This document shows, piece after piece, positions 55,798 to 64,000 of a stretch of 64,000 nt of DNA. The translations under genes and the position numbers were made by a program. Under the pieces are notes generated by a model. The model saw nothing but the letters and a program-made list of their open reading frames with translations, ran no database searches and was not told the DNA's origin. Each line of letters starts with the position of its first letter. The first letter of the stretch is position 1. The stretch covers positions 34,320,629 through 34,384,628 of the forward strand of contig JAPTHN010000011.1 of assembly GCA_026936325.1 (NCBI GenBank), given 5' to 3'. The DNA comes from Platynereis dumerilii. Lineage: Eukaryota; Annelida; Polychaeta; Phyllodocida; Nereididae.

Positions 55798-56993
55798 GTG
55801 TGGTTGCAACTTCAATGTCTGATAACGATTAATACCTCCAAAACGCAGGTGGTAATTTTTTCAAGGGGCAAAGTCAGAAACTATCCTCAGTTTAAATTTG
55901 GTCAACATGTACTTGACGTTGTTGATGACTATGTTTACCTTGGTGTCAAATTTAACTATAATGGGTCTTTTGTCAAAGCGATTGATGTGGAAATCAGACT
56001 GCCAGTTTCTGATAGGAGATATGATTCGCATCAGGCACATAAGCCTTGTACTAAATGTAACAATAACGATCTAGGGGATGAATTCCATTTTGTTCTAGTC
56101 TGTCCTTTTATGTCCACTATTCGTGCTATGTACATTAAATCATATTTCTTTATCAGACCCAACACACTGGGGTTTAACCAGCTTTTTTCAGTGCAGAGTA
56201 AGAATCAACTAGTCAAATTAGCTAAATTTTTAAAGATAATTATGAACATGTTTTAACTGTTCTTTTTCTTAAGATAGTAATATTTTTCTCTTTATGATAG
56301 TTCAATTCTTATGATAGTTCAAATGAGTACTCAGTAAGTTTCTTAGTGTAGTCTTTCAGCTGTATGCCAGATCTGTTTTGTGTGTTTTCATGTTCCGCAC
56401 TTGCCAAATTCATTTTTTATATCTTACTAATTAAATTATGTAACTCGCATACCCCTGTGAGGGGTCTTTAGAGTGAGTGAGTAAGTGAGTTTGTGTTTTA
56501 CGCCCCATCAGCACCGGTGTGGGCTATTTAGAGGCAACATTGGTTTGATAGCCCATCCTGGAACTAATTTCTCATAACTGGTAGAAGTAGTCGTTGTCTC
56601 TGAGGAACTGTGTGATAGTGGAAGCAGAATTTTCTAAGAACAAGTGTTTGAGATAACCTGATTGAAATGGTCGGTGATGTAGAATGTTATGGCATTCTAT
56701 CAAGATATGTTTAATTGACAGTGGTACTTGGCACCCTTCGCATATTGGTGCTGAGTCATTTTTTAATAAGTGTGAAAGAGTTAATCTGCTGTGTCCTATA
56801 AGACGTCTATGGATTACTATTTGCTCTCTGCGTGAGTACACATCAATTTTTATATCTTTCATGACTTTCGGTAGGATTGCGCGTAATTTGTTTCGTTGGC
56901 AAGCATTCCATCGTACTTGCCAACTATACTTGGTGAAGTCATTATTGCTTTGGTCTTTTGAGTGAAAATAAATCATTTGTCATTTGTCATTTG
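55798..56993 (+). pseudogene. CR1-like LINE 3' region, interrupted
   Basis: The plus frame reads TINTSKTQVVIFSRGKVRNY and DVVDDYVYLGVKFNYNGSFV (RT after motif C), then jumps by an internal deletion to PCTKCNNNDLGDEFHFVLVC (C-terminal zinc-like cluster) and NQLVKLAKFLKIIMNMF. The 3' UTR includes TACCCCTGTGAGGGGTCTTT (hairpin). After the insertion 56477-56951 the tail resumes as AAATAAATCATTTGTCATTT: three TCATTTG repeats. Confidence 0.8.
56477..56951 (-). mobile_element. 5'-truncated I-type LINE inserted in a CR1-like LINE
   Basis: The minus frame reads NNDFTKYSWQVRWNACQRNK, EQIVIHRRLIGHSRLTLSHL and CEGCQVPLSIKHILIEC, homologous to the C-terminal end of ORF2 at 32586-33000 (QVMWNACENNKLR, IHRCLIGHSRLTHSHL). 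It ends with TTTTACGCCCCATCAGCACC and (GTGAGT)n. Flanked by GGTCTTTAGAGTGA (56463-56476) and GGTCTTTTGAGTGA (56952-56965), one mismatch: a 14-bp target duplication. Confidence 0.9.
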
Positions 56994-57771
56994 ATTATGG
57001 ATGTTTATGGCGATATGACGTCTGTTCAATAGACTTCAGATTTAGATTTACATATTGAGGACAAAGTCACTGCCTACCCTGCAGCTGCTTGTGAACTTTG
57101 CTGAGAAGAGTGGGATTTGACAACTAATGAGTCTGCCAGGCACCAGGCCCTGGCTGAGTGGCAGCCTCTGCTTCTGCATTAAGCACTAAAACAGGTGGAT
57201 GAATTTACATCACGTCTATTCACGATTTATGGTCATGTACCGGGGCGGGGTCATGTATAGCCTATAGGCCTACATCATACAATCAATGAGTCATAAACAT
57301 GACAAAACAAAGGCCAGAGGTAGTACAATATAGTGACAAGTGAATAAAGACAAGATCACTTGTCTTAAGGGGGCGTCATTCAATTTCAAAGAGGTGGGGG
57401 GGGGGGCTGGAGTTTTTTTTTCACAATAAATAATTTCTTGCTCAGTTTCACTTTCAGTGAAGTAAATAAATTCTTCTTGGACAGTCTTGAAATAAATAAC
57501 CTCTTATTATCAGGGTGTTGCTTGATGAATTTTTTGGGACGTCATGCACCCGAAAGAAATAATTAGCTACTGTCTACATTAGAGTCAAGTAGGGTAAATC
57601 CGTCCAACCCCTAATTTAGGGATATAAAGATATCTGTTACAATTGTATGAGTTTGAAAAACAAGGGAAACTCGTTTTTAACTAAATTTGCCGTTTTTCTT
57701 GTATTCAGAGCTTTTTAGATCATATTATATTTCAGGTCCATTTTAAAACATTGGATAAAACACTTGTAATC
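56994..57771. other. No gene; G-rich tract and possible transposon end
   Basis: A G-run lies at 57396-57407. GTAGGGTAAATCCGTCCAAC at 57589 is echoed, inverted, at about 59206-59275 and 59437-59447 and may be one end of an element that hosts the half-LINE copy 57786-59014. Confidence 0.35.
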
Positions 57772-57785
57772 AAATTCTGTGACGT

Positions 57786-59014
57786 GTGTGTGTGTGTGTG
57801 TGTTTGTTCTTTACGTCTCATCAGCACCATGTTGGGCTATTTAGAGACATCCTTGGTTTGTATCAAGAAAGTTAATTCGGTTGGATTGTTTTTGGTATTT
57901 ATTTTGTGTTTTCTGTCTTTGTCTTCATGTTCGTTTGTCTTTGTATTTGTTCTTTTATCACTTTCTTTGCATGAAACAAAAAATCATGTTGAATCAAAAC
58001 AATAATGGCTCCATAAAAATCGTCTGTGAAGTCGTGCTGAGTGACTAGATCAAGTACGTCTTTTTTTGTTGCAAAGGTGTCTGGTGGCCAACTGTGCATC
58101 CTTTGGTTAGTTCGCTCAGTCAGTTTGGCACGCAGTCTGTCAAAGCCAAGCATTGGTACCAGATATGAAACTGCCAGATTCAGGTATTTTTGTGCAAACA
58201 TTGGTCGTTGAATGTCTCCATTTGGTACTCTTCCTTGAAGGTAGCGGAGAAGATATTCTCTGTAAGAGATCTGTTCTGGTATTGGCTTGTCTTTTCCTTT
58301 GTCAACTGGTTGTCGTTCCTTTTCGATAATTTCTTTCTTTCGTTCTGGTTCCTTGTCTGGTGAATGGTCTTCCCTTACTTCCTCTTGACTCTCGGCTGTT
58401 TCTTCCTTCTGTGGATTCTCTGGACCCTCTTCTTTTTCTTCTTCCTGTGGAACCTCCGGAACCTGTTCCTTTTCTGCCTCTTCATCTTCTGCTTCCATGG
58501 ATTCATTGTCGGGTGTTGTGCTTCTGTCATCATCGGCCTCATTTGTGTCTGTTGTAGTTGTGTGTTCTTCGTCCATCGCTACCTCATGAGGAGCTCTGGC
58601 TCCAGGTGATGGGTTTGGTTGTTCAAGGTCTGCCTGGCATATAGGCCGTTGTGTAGTGGTTGTTGTCTGTGGAGTGGATGTTTCAGTTGTTCTTCCGGAG
58701 TGTCTGTTCGTGTCTTCTATGTTGTCTGTGTGTTGTTGGTGTGATCTGTTGATGCTGTGTTCTTCGAGTTGTAGCCTTCGTCTGGGTGTTGAATGATGTT
58801 GAGGTTGTGGATATCCCGCCATGTCCGCATAGCTGGGAATTCCTGAGTGCTGTTCCACAATCCTTCTCGCCTCTGGAAAAGATATCGCTTGAGTTGCCTT
58901 CAATGTGAGGATTTCTTTTTCTTTTGTCCACTTTTTACACGTTTTGCTGTAAGAGGGGTGATCCTCCTTACAGTTAACACAAAGAGGAGGGGATGTGCAA
59001 GGGTGATCTTTTGA
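57786..59014 (-). mobile_element. Half-LINE (ORF1-only retroelement), 5'-truncated copy
   Basis: 1229 bp flanked by an exact 14-bp duplication AAATTCTGTGACGT (57772-57785 and 59015-59028). Contents: ORF1 from the second/third zinc knuckle to its stop at 57899, a ~110-bp 3' UTR with TCTCTAAATAGCCCAACATG, and a (GTGT)n-type tail at 57786-57802. There is no endonuclease, RT or RNase H between the ORF1 stop and the tail. Same architecture as 59877-62301. Confidence 0.9.
57899..59014 (-). CDS. Half-LINE ORF1, C-terminal two thirds, open
   Basis: The frame is open from the truncation point. It reads CVNCKEDHPSYSKTCKKWTK (knuckle), LKATQAISFPEARRIVEQHS, ADMAGYPQPQHHSTPRRRLQ, then a long Thr/Gln-rich and Glu/Pro-rich acidic linker, then a folded-looking C-terminal domain of ~120 aa: YREYLLRYLQGRVPNGDIQR, KYLNLAVSYLVPMLGFDRLR, WPPDTFATKKDVLDLVTQHD, FYGAIIVLIQHDFLFHAKKV. 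That domain has no counterpart in the ORF1 at 36287-37852, and I do not recognise it. No start codon of its own. Confidence 0.85.
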   Translation of the reverse strand, partial: SKDHPCTSPPLCVNCKEDHPSYSKTCKKWTKEKEILTLKATQAISFPEARRIVEQHSGIPSYADMAGYPQPQHHSTPRRRLQLEEHSINRSHQQHTDNIEDTNRHSGRTTETSTPQTTTTTQRPICQADLEQPNPSPGARAPHEVAMDEEHTTTTDTNEADDDRSTTPDNESMEAEDEEAEKEQVPEVPQEEEKEEGPENPQKEETAESQEEVREDHSPDKEPERKKEIIEKERQPVDKGKDKPIPEQISYREYLLRYLQGRVPNGDIQRPMFAQKYLNLAVSYLVPMLGFDRLRAKLTERTNQRMHSWPPDTFATKKDVLDLVTQHDFTDDFYGAIIVLIQHDFLFHAKKVIKEQIQRQTNMKTKTENTK

Positions 59015-59028
59015 AAATTCTGTGACGT

Positions 59029-59639
59029 CATCACAGCCATTTTGATAATTGCAGTAGTGAACTTAATGACACTTTTAGGCCTATTCTTGTAAATGAAAAA
59101 ATGCATAAAAGACAAATATCATTTAAAATAAGATGCTAAATTAAACTATTCTTCCGGGATTTGTAAAATTGTGACACCTTGAAATGAAATGCAGTGGAAA
59201 TAAAGGTGGACGGAATTACCATCAGTATTTTAAAAGTGGATTGATTAGGGGTTTGTAAATCCGTCCACCCACATAAAATGAACTTTTAAAGTACTTTTAT
59301 GACTTTAAATATTCATAAATAGCATACCTGTAATACCACTTTGATTGGGTTAAAATCATCTTTGAATAATTTCAATTGACCACCTCAATTACAATTAGAG
59401 TTAACTTAACCTCTATTCACTGGGGGTAATCCGGATTACCCTCGGCCGGCGACCACCATGACAGGTGAGAGAAAATTGCAGTTTTTCAGCATAATTTCCA
59501 GAAATGTGTGGTTATTACACATAGGAAGTCCGCAGTTATTGCTGGTATTAGTTCTAAGAATACATAGATGAAGTATAGGTGTTCAATTTGATGATAAAGT
59601 TCACAATTACTACAAAATTCAAAGATATTTTGCCAATAT
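59029..59639. other. No gene; TCCGTCCA-type inverted motifs
   Basis: GGTGGACGGAATTA (about 59206) and AAATCCGTCCACCC (about 59260) face each other, and GGTAATCCGGATTACC (59432-59447) is a palindrome. Possibly the right part of a non-autonomous element starting near 57590. Confidence 0.35.
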
Positions 59640-59999
59640 CAAAAGAGAGCTCCAATTGCTCTGATGGATGAGAGTGCTGTAAAACTTGTTGAAAATTACA
59701 TGTCATATAGAAAACAATGTGTTCCAGTAAATGGGTGTGTAAGTTCATTATTAGATGTAAAAAAGAGCGTTCCCCAAGAATCCATTCTGGGGCCTAAAAT
59801 TTTCAATGTTTTCAATAATGACATTTTCTTCCTGACTGACCAAAGAGAAAAAATTGCATAACACGTTGTCGCTGGTGTGTGTGTGTGTGACTGTGTGCGT
59901 TTGTTCTTTACGTCTCATCAGCACCTTGTTGGGCTATTTAGAGACATCCTTGGTTTGTAGCAAGGGAGTTAATAATTCAGTTGGATTGGTGTTTGGTAA

Positions 60000-61777
60000 T
60001 TATTTTGTTTTTCCTGTCTTTGTCTTTGTGTTTGTTTGTCTTTCTATTTGTTCTTGTATCACTTTCGTAGCAACAAACAAAAAATCATGTTGAATCAAAA
60101 CAATAAGAGCTCCATAAAAATCGTCAGTGAAATCATACTGAGTGACTAGATCAAGTACGTCTTTTTTTGTTGCAAAGGTGTCTGGTGGCCAACTGTACAT
60201 CTTTTCTTTAGTTCGCTCCTTCAGTTTGGCACACATTTTGTCAAAGCCAGGCATTGGTAGAAGATATGCAACTGCCAGATTCAGGTATTTTTGTACAAAC
60301 ATTGGTCGTTGAATGTCTCCATTTGGTACTCTTCCTTGAAGGAAGCGGAGGAGATATTCTTTGTAAGTGATCTGTTCTGGAGGTGGCTCGTCTTTTCTTT
60401 CGTCAACGGGTTGTAGTTCCTTTTTGTTAGTATATTCTTTCGTTCTGCTTCCTTGTCTGGTGAATGGTCTTCCCTTACTTCCTCTTGACTCTCGGCTGTT
60501 TCTTCTTCCTGTGGATTCTCTGGACCTTCTTCTTTTCCTGCTCCCTGCGGAACCTCCGGAACCTGTTCCTTTTCTGACTCTTCATCTTCTTCTTCCATGG
60601 ATTCATTGCCGGGTGTTGTGCTTCTGTCATCATCTGAGTCTTCATTGTGCTCTTTTGTGTCTGTTTTAGTTGTGTGTTCTTCGTCCATTGCTACCTCATG
60701 AGGAGCTGTGGTGCCAGGTGATGGGTGTGGTTGTTCAAGGTCTGCCTGGGAAGTAGGCCGTTGTGTGGTGGAGGTTGTCTGTGGAGTGGATTTTTCAGTT
60801 GTTCTTCCCGAGTGTCTGTTTGTGTCTTCTGTGTTCTCAGTGTGTTGTTGGTGTGATCTGTTGGTGCTGTGTTCTTCGAGTTGTAGCCGTCGTCTTGGGG
60901 TCGCATGATGTTGAGGTTGTGGATAACCCGCCATGTCCGCATAGCAGGGGATTCCTGCGTGCTGGTCCACAATCCTTCTCGCCTCTGGAAAAGATATCAA
61001 GTGGGTTGCCTTCAATGTGAGGATTTCTTTTTCTCTCGTCCATTGTTTACACGTTTTGCTGTAAGAGGGATGATCTTCCTTACAATTGACACAAAGAGGA
61101 GGGGATGAGCAAGGTTGGTCTTTGGATTGGATGTGGTCCTGGGATCCACAGTGGCCACACACTTCTTGTCGTTGGCACCACTTGCTCAGATGACCAAAAC
61201 GCTGACATTTGTAGCATCTTCTTGGATTGGGTATATAAGGTCGAACCTTACATTGCTCCCAAATAACTTTAATGCTTTCAGGAAGAGTTGTGTCTGAAAA
61301 AGTCAAGATGAGCAGCTCTCGATTATCTCTCTGGGGGATTCTATGAAAATGAATAACATCAGTGAAAGTTTCAAACCATTCCTGTAAATCTTCGTCCGAG
61401 TTCAAGTAGCTAAGGGAGGAGAAAACCACTCCCTTTGAAGTATTCAAAGTCCGATGTGGCTCGATTATTGCCGGCGTACCTGCAATATATTTCAGCCTGA
61501 GGAGTTTGCGAGTCTGGTCGTCGTTTCTGGTCTTAAATAGAACAGTTCCATCTCTCTGCAAGGTTGTCTCTGCAGGTTCACCGACTTCTTGAAGTATGGT
61601 CTTGTAGATGGCGAAGGGAGATAGCCTGGTCAATGGTTTGAACACTATGTATCTGTGTCGGTACTCTGACTTCCGTGTTGTCGTTTGTCGATTTAGAAGT
61701 TCCGGGTCGATGCAGTCATCCGAGGATGACCGCTGCCGTTTTGGTCGAGACTGTGAATTTGGAAGAGAATAAGCCAT
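60000..61777 (-). CDS. Half-LINE ORF1, full length with one frameshift
   Basis: ATG 61777 (MAYSLPNSQS). Gag-like domains span about 40-105 (RYIVFKPLTRLSPFAIYKTI, GTVLFKTRNDDQTRKL) and 110-180 (KGVVFSSLSY, WFETFTDVIHFHRI, LLILTFSDTTLPES). Three zinc knuckles lie at 188-243 (CYKCQRFGHLSKWC, CGHCGSQDHIQSKDQPC, CVNCKEDHPSYSKTC). Then FPEARRIVDQHAG and a Thr/Gln-rich, Glu-rich linker. Compared with copy 57899-59014, a short indel near 60425-60440 shifts the frame (first frame to 60281; the C-terminal domain YLNLAVAYLLPMPGFDKMCA ... in another, 60302-60000). Total about 590 aa if read through both frames. Binds RNA by family analogy; would need ORF2 in trans. Confidence 0.88.
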
Positions 61778-62301
61778 ATGAATTTTGGTGATTCATCCCC
61801 CATGCTCCCCACCCACCAAGGAGCCCAGCAAGGGGGACTAATATGAGTAGGGCTGCGCCCAGTACCCTAGTCCAGGGATACATGGGGGATATACTCGTAG
61901 AAGGCTTGGTAAGAAATACAGCTGCAGTCATATTAAAAACATGGCCAGCATGTAGACTTGGTCAGAACCTTCTTTGATTGACCCATCAGCCATGGCCAAA
62001 TAGGACCGAAGTCCAAATGACAACATGACAAGCCCATTGACTGGACCGGGCCAATCCAGCCTCCCGTCTAGGAGAAATCCAGGCCAAAGTAGTGTATTGT
62101 ATGGGAGGGACCAACTTAGTCCCAACCAACTCAACTACCAGGACCGCTTCATCCTCCGACACGGGTCGCAACCCACGGCAAACAGGTTGCCCCATTTCCG
62201 TCGGGGAGACGTGTGCTTGCGCACTGTCTCGTGTTGGCCACAAGAGATAGAGGACTTCACCCTTGTGTTACCACCACGAGGAGGCCCGAGACCTGCGGGG
62301 G
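61778..62301 (-). promoter_or_regulatory. Half-LINE 5' UTR, shared with the full-length LINE
   Basis: Aligns end to end with 37853-38358 with only scattered differences. Identical blocks include CCAATCCAGCCTCCCGTCTA (62051-62070) and CCCCATTTCCGTCGGGGAGA (62190-62209). The shared block ends at ATGGGGGATGAA, the LINE's ORF1 start. In the half-LINE that ATG is out of frame with ORF1, which starts 23 bases further on. Confidence 0.75.
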
Positions 62302-62709
62302 CACGTTGTCGCTGGTACACAATGATGTAAATAGACTCAGAGAAACTCTTGAAAGTGAGTGTGCATTATTAGTAAAAATGGTTTGAGAACAACAAAATGC
62401 AGGCAAACCCTGACAAATTTCAGGCGATAGCCATAGGAAAGAAATGTCATTATAAAGAAATGTCATTATAATGATTTAAGCTTCCAAGTTGGAAGCATTA
62501 CTGTAAATACAGAAGATCATGTTAAGCTTCTGGGTGTACAAATAGATTCCCACCTAAACTATGATGCTCACATCATATCGGTATGTCTCCATCGTCAAGA
62601 CAATCAGATGCGCTTGGCCGAATCGCCAAGCATCTAACTCTAGAGGGCCGAAAAGCAATCTATCATGCCTTTATCCTATCAAATTTTAATTTCTGCCCCC
62701 TTGTATGGC

Positions 62710-62888
62710 TTGTTTGTTTGTTTGTGTTTTACGCCTCTGCAGCACCTTAGTGGGCTATATCGAGGCAGGCGATCGCCGTAGGAGGATGAGATGAGAAGAC
62801 TGTGAGCCTGGTACATACCCTATTAATTCAGGGATGCCCAGGGTCTTTCAGTTGCCCCAGCATAGAACACTGGATACAACCCGCCTCC
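62710..62888 (-). mobile_element. 179-bp LINE 3'-end insertion with 14-bp duplication
   Basis: (GTTT)n, then TTTTACGCCTCTGCAGCACC, GGGCTATATCGAGGC (I-type LINE tail), plus ~110 bp of 3' UTR or ORF2 end. Flanked by CCCCCTTGTATGGC (62696-62709) and CCCCCTTGTACGGC (62889-62902), one mismatch. Inserted in the CR1-like LINE. Confidence 0.85.
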
Positions 62889-63772
62889 CCCCCTTGTACG
62901 GCATTTTTGCTCAAAAACCAACACCCAAAAGCTGGAGAAGGTGAATTACAGAGCACTTCGCTTTGTATTTCAAGACTATAACTCCTCATATGAGGAACTT
63001 CTCTCATAAATGAAGTCCGGTACTCTAGAAGTGCAAAGACAAACATGAACACCTTTAATAACATGATCCGGCAATGGAATGGTAAGACATGTAGATGTGC
63101 TATGTGTAGACAGTGTCTACACATAGCACTAGTAGAAACTAACCTAGTATGTAAGACTGTTACATGCATCTTCTTAGTTGTAAGCATTTATTTATCTTCG
63201 TACATATAGTGCTAAGCTTACTAACTTAGTTGTAAGTTGTTTATTTTGGTGCTGCCTGAGCACTTTTAATTTTTCCTGTTTGTAATATATTTTATTATAA
63301 ATTAACCTGCATGTTCATCCTATTTATATTTATATTGAATGCCCTATTTATATTTATATTGAATGTCCTAATTAATTTTATTCTATAACCTGTTTATTCA
63401 TACATGTATATTTATAACTTATTCTATATTTTATATTGTCTCCTTTTATACCAGTATTCTTTTTTACTGTTAATCTTATAACTGTTATATGTTTGTCGGT
63501 CCAAAAGCCTAGTGCTTGTGTTCTCCGTTTCCTGTAAAACACCGGCTTTAAATAAAATTTACTTGACTTGACTTACTCTCATCGAGGAGCCGAGGGTAAT
63601 CCATATGTGGGCATAATTAATTGTGGGACGAGTTATTGCTTATTCCTTGTTAACTTTATTCTTCCAGAAATTTCTCACATTGAGGTGGTTGAGGGTTCGA
63701 TAGTGAATGTCAGTGACCTTGCAGGTCAACCATCTACCAGCACACCAAAAAAGTTGAGAGAGGCACACTTTG

Positions 63773-64000
63773 GTGAGTGAGTGAGTGAGTTATTGTTTTA
63801 CGTCTCATCAGCACCTGATTGGGCTATTTAGAGACATACTTGGTTGGTATCAATGGTTGTGATATCGTAAAAACTAAGGGTTTTGTCAGGTTTTGTTTGT
63901 GACACGTAGAGGGTGCTTTTTTGTTGGGAGTGCCTGTCTTTTTACTTTTGTCTGTGCAAAGAATCAAATGGTTCATTGAGTTTTCTTGTTTTGTTGGTTT
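63773..64000 (-). mobile_element. I-type LINE 3' end running off the window
   Basis: (GTGAGT)n, TTTTACGTCTCATCAGCACC, GGGCTATTTAGAGACATACT: the half-LINE type of tail. Upstream of it on the minus strand a frame is open to the window edge and ends IPTKYVSK at 63825. Too short to tell whether it is ORF1 or ORF2. Confidence 0.75.

Larger units (their letters stand above)
59877..62301 (-). mobile_element. Half-LINE (ORF1-only retroelement), full-length copy
   Basis: 2425 bp flanked by an exact 15-bp duplication CACGTTGTCGCTGGT (59862-59876 and 62302-62316). From the 5' end: the terminus GCCCCCGCAGGTCTCGGGCC (62301), a ~520-bp 5' UTR nearly the same as that of the full-length LINE, ORF1, a ~120-bp 3' UTR with TCTCTAAATAGCCCAACAAG, and a (GTGT)n-type tail. 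ORF2 is absent. Because copy 57786-59014 has the same ORF1-to-tail junction, this is a family, not a one-off deletion. Confidence 0.92.
59640..63574 (+). pseudogene. CR1-like LINE hosting two later insertions
   Basis: Plus strand, in pieces. 59664-59861 reads LVENYMSYRKQCVPVNGCVS and VPQESILGPKIFNVFNNDIF (RT motif B). 62317-62695 reads LRETLESECALL, FENNKMQANPDKFQAIAIGK and TVNTEDHVKLLGVQIDSHLN. 62903-63060 reads KTNTQKLEKVNYRALRFVFQ and DYNSSYEELLS. The YADD region is lost at the first junction. The half-LINE 59877-62301 and the tail 62710-62888 interrupt it. The 3' end is TTAAATAAAATTTACTTGAC with ACTTG repeats at 63561-63574. Several frame breaks. Confidence 0.85.

Noticed and set aside
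60367-61297. Plus-strand hydrophobic-looking frames over half-LINE ORF1
   Set aside because: Antisense of the Glu/Lys/Pro-rich linker gives Leu/Phe/Ser runs that mimic membrane segments.

Overview
The window is eukaryotic and almost certainly metazoan. It has two spliced or splice-flanked host genes in a sea of repeats: non-LTR retrotransposons (LINEs) of several clades, tRNA-derived SINEs, and many non-autonomous DNA transposons, often nested. The LINEs with RNase H, three zinc knuckles and (GTGAGT)n- or (GTGT)n-type 3' ends resemble the I/nimbus group described from molluscs. Together with a secreted PAN plus LamG-like gene, this suggests a marine invertebrate, perhaps a mollusc. The species is inference only.

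Host genes. A class A GPCR lies at 27174-28232 (+), with its coding region in one exon after a likely 5' UTR intron. A three-exon secreted protein lies at 45720-48909 (-): signal peptide, PAN/apple-like segment, short Gly/Ala/Pro linker and LamG3-like domain, with all introns in phase 1.

Layout. 0-9 kb: motif-array MITEs, a Tc1-type element with another element inside it, a LINE ORF1 fossil and a hAT element with a transposase remnant. 9-21.6 kb: a 16-bp-period GGCCGT array, a TTAA-flanked element, foldbacks, SINEs, a LINE RT split by a TA-flanked transposon, and two more ORF1 fossils. 21.6-26 kb: two large foldback elements, one hAT-like with a perfect 8-bp target duplication. 27-31 kb: the GPCR, followed 100 bp after its stop by a 2.9-kb hAT element that holds a LINE, which itself holds a 56-bp LINE tail. 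31-40 kb: an element with roughly 1-kb inverted repeats, split by a full-length I-type LINE (32500-38358) with a perfect 15-bp target duplication. 41-45 kb: a CR1-like LINE, two inverted-repeat elements and a SINE. 45-49 kb: the secreted-protein gene. 49-57 kb: an ORF1 fossil split by a 3-kb element, a Harbinger-like MITE, a MULE-like element built from a GGTCTGCAT motif, and a nested LINE pair. 57-64 kb: two copies of an ORF1-only 'half-LINE', one inserted in a CR1-like LINE.

The most interesting find is the half-LINE family (57786-59014 and 59877-62301). It consists of a 5' UTR, a zinc-knuckle ORF1 with an unfamiliar C-terminal domain, and a LINE 3' tail, with no endonuclease or reverse transcriptase. 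Both copies have target-site duplications. The 5' UTR of the longer copy is close to that of the full-length LINE at 32.5-38.4 kb, while the ORF1 proteins are strongly diverged, and the similarity breaks at the ORF1 start. This looks like a chimeric, trans-mobilised non-autonomous retroelement, comparable in concept to mammalian HAL1 (half-L1).
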